Source: CAVSQX01 sp963730225 (lineage in GTDB: Bacteria > Planctomycetota > Phycisphaerae > Tepidisphaerales > Tepidisphaeraceae). From it: a DNA stretch of 64,000 bases. Below, piece after piece: positions 63,044-64,000 of this stretch. The translations under genes and the position numbers were made by a program. The stretch's first letter is position 1; each line of letters opens with the position of its first letter. The notes under the pieces were generated by a model, which ran no database searches, had not been told where the DNA came from, and saw only the letters and a program-made list of their open reading frames with translations. The stretch is from positions 1,798,001-1,862,000 of the forward strand of contig CAVSQX010000004.1 in NCBI GenBank assembly GCA_963730225.1, given 5' to 3'.

Positions 63044-64000
63044 TCAATGATCGCGTCCGCGCTCCGCCTGGGCGCGGCGAATCATCTCCGTCACCGCGGC
63101 GTTGGCGTTGACGACGATGAACTCAACATTCGGATGAGCGTTGGCAAACACTCGAAAAATCTCATCGGCAAACGCCTGCCCGATCGATCGCACTCCGGCG
63201 AAATCCAATTGTACTTCGTCAAAGCGCTCCACTCGGCTCAGCACGCGCTTGGCCGACGAACGCGACATCATCGCCTCGTCTTCAAACAGCGCCAGTTTCA
63301 GCGGCACGTGCGTTTTGGCAAAACGATATTCCTCCGGCCCGCTGCTAAATCGCGAAAACACATCCCGCATGACGGTGCTCGACGGCAGCAGCAGCGCCAT
63401 CGAAACCGTCGTACCACGGCCAGCTCGATCGCGCGTCTCCGCCCGCCATTCGTCGGTCCGAGTCGATCGAGAAAACGCCAGCTTTCCGGACCGCACCTGG
63501 TAACGATCGAACAGACGCGAAGAAAAAAAGATTCCCTCCCCCGTGTGTCGCGCCGGATCGGTGGTGAATTTGCCCTTGCTCAACTCCAGCAGCGCCAGTC
63601 GCGAATCGCTCAGCCCAAGTGCGCCAGCGATCTTGTGAAAAATGCCTTCGCCGTCGTCCACAACCTCGACCATGATCGACACGTCCGTGCGCGAAATCCG
63701 CACCGTCACTTTTTTCCCGCCGGAATGATCGATGGCATTGTTGACCATCTCGGTGAGGCCATAGCTGCAAATGAGTTTTTCTTCATCCGCCAAATCCGCG
63801 ACCGCCGGGGCGGCGAACGTTGTCCAGACGCGGTCTTCGGCCAAGCCGCGAAGTACAAAGGCCCGATGTTTTTTCGCCGTGATGGCCAACTCGTATCGCC
63901 GATACCGCTTTTCCCCGCTAGCCAGCAGCAATCCATCGGCCGCCAGATGCTGCACGTGCAATTGAACCGCCTGCGGCGTAACCCCATACGCTACCGATAC
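63044..64000 (-). CDS. HTH / HATPase / STAS-like (DUF4325) regulator, partial
   Basis: The frame runs off the right edge, so the first residues are missing. The visible N-terminus reads AYGVTPQAVQLHVQHLAADGLLLASG, a winged-helix recognition unit. Then comes a histidine-kinase-like ATPase with NNAIDHSGGKKVTVRI (N box) and VEVVDDGEGIF (G box), and at the C-terminus a STAS-like domain (FDEVQLDFAGVRSIGQAFADEIFRVFANAHP). This combination resembles anti-sigma or partner-switch proteins. No phospho-acceptor His is seen. It is convergent with dihydropyrimidinase. Confidence 0.8.
   Translation of the reverse strand, partial: VSVAYGVTPQAVQLHVQHLAADGLLLASGEKRYRRYELAITAKKHRAFVLRGLAEDRVWTTFAAPAVADLADEEKLICSYGLTEMVNNAIDHSGGKKVTVRISRTDVSIMVEVVDDGEGIFHKIAGALGLSDSRLALLELSKGKFTTDPARHTGEGIFFSSRLFDRYQVRSGKLAFSRSTRTDEWRAETRDRAGRGTTVSMALLLPSSTVMRDVFSRFSSGPEEYRFAKTHVPLKLALFEDEAMMSRSSAKRVLSRVERFDEVQLDFAGVRSIGQAFADEIFRVFANAHPNVEFIVVNANAAVTEMIRRAQAERGRDH

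Overview
The window looks like chromosomal DNA of a planctomycete, most likely class Phycisphaerae. The main pointers are a large FG-GAP surface protein starting with the planctomycetal LEPR-TLLS motif (7858-10404), many exported proteins carrying Thr-Thr-Gln-Pro / Ala-Thr-Gln-Pro linkers, abundant polysaccharide-degrading enzymes and strong GC3 codon use. This is inferred from protein features alone; no rRNA or tRNA gene was seen.

Layout. 1-7.8 kb (mostly - strand): partial MFS transporter, lipoprotein MsrA, a RelE-type toxin followed by an antitoxin/GIY-YIG fusion, rho, coaE, a GH78 rhamnosidase and a VOC protein. 7.8-15 kb (+): the LEPR surface protein, a dienelactone-hydrolase-like esterase, higBA and a Tat-type lipoprotein resembling alpha-glucuronidases. 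15-26 kb (mostly -): an orphan XRE regulator, polA, a TPR-sulfotransferase, a beta-helix protein, a coiled-coil membrane protein with a BRCT-like end, and a HEAT-repeat gene coupled to a small membrane protein. 26-33 kb: two paralogous lipoproteins, a secreted protein, an amidohydrolase, a SPINDLY-like TPR O-GlcNAc transferase and rpoN. 33-41.8 kb (+): a Zn/Mn-type ABC transporter, a candidate oriC, dnaN, dciA-like DUF721, gpmI, ferredoxin, YHS protein, copper ATPase and a hyperacidic protein. 41.9-46.7 kb (-): nuoD, nuoE and nuoF interrupted by a vapBC module, a membrane-anchored phosphatase and a small protein. 46.9-54.6 kb: parB between two parS-like sites, deoC, a second vapBC, Uma2, a CE12 esterase, an HTH-membrane protein and a pair of aldehyde dehydrogenases. 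54.6-64 kb: a lipoprotein hydrolase, a YdjY protein, a GH29 fucosidase, then a set fitting reductive pyrimidine (or beta-amino acid) breakdown (mmsA, class III aminotransferase, dihydropyrimidinase), ending in a partial HTH/ATPase/STAS-like regulator.

An important caveat: at least 15 genes or gene joints carry single-base frameshifts, almost all inside homopolymer runs, including rho, which is rarely dispensable. The simplest reading is homopolymer-length error in the assembly (as in poorly polished long-read or metagenome data). I therefore annotate these as single intact genes with a probable sequence error rather than as pseudogenes.

Four long palindromes built from CACGGAG units, plus two other palindromic repeat types, sit in intergenic DNA; two of them supply coding sequence (a protein C-terminus and a signal peptide). 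Together dnaN, dciA, DnaA boxes, parB and parS suggest the window lies close to the replication origin.
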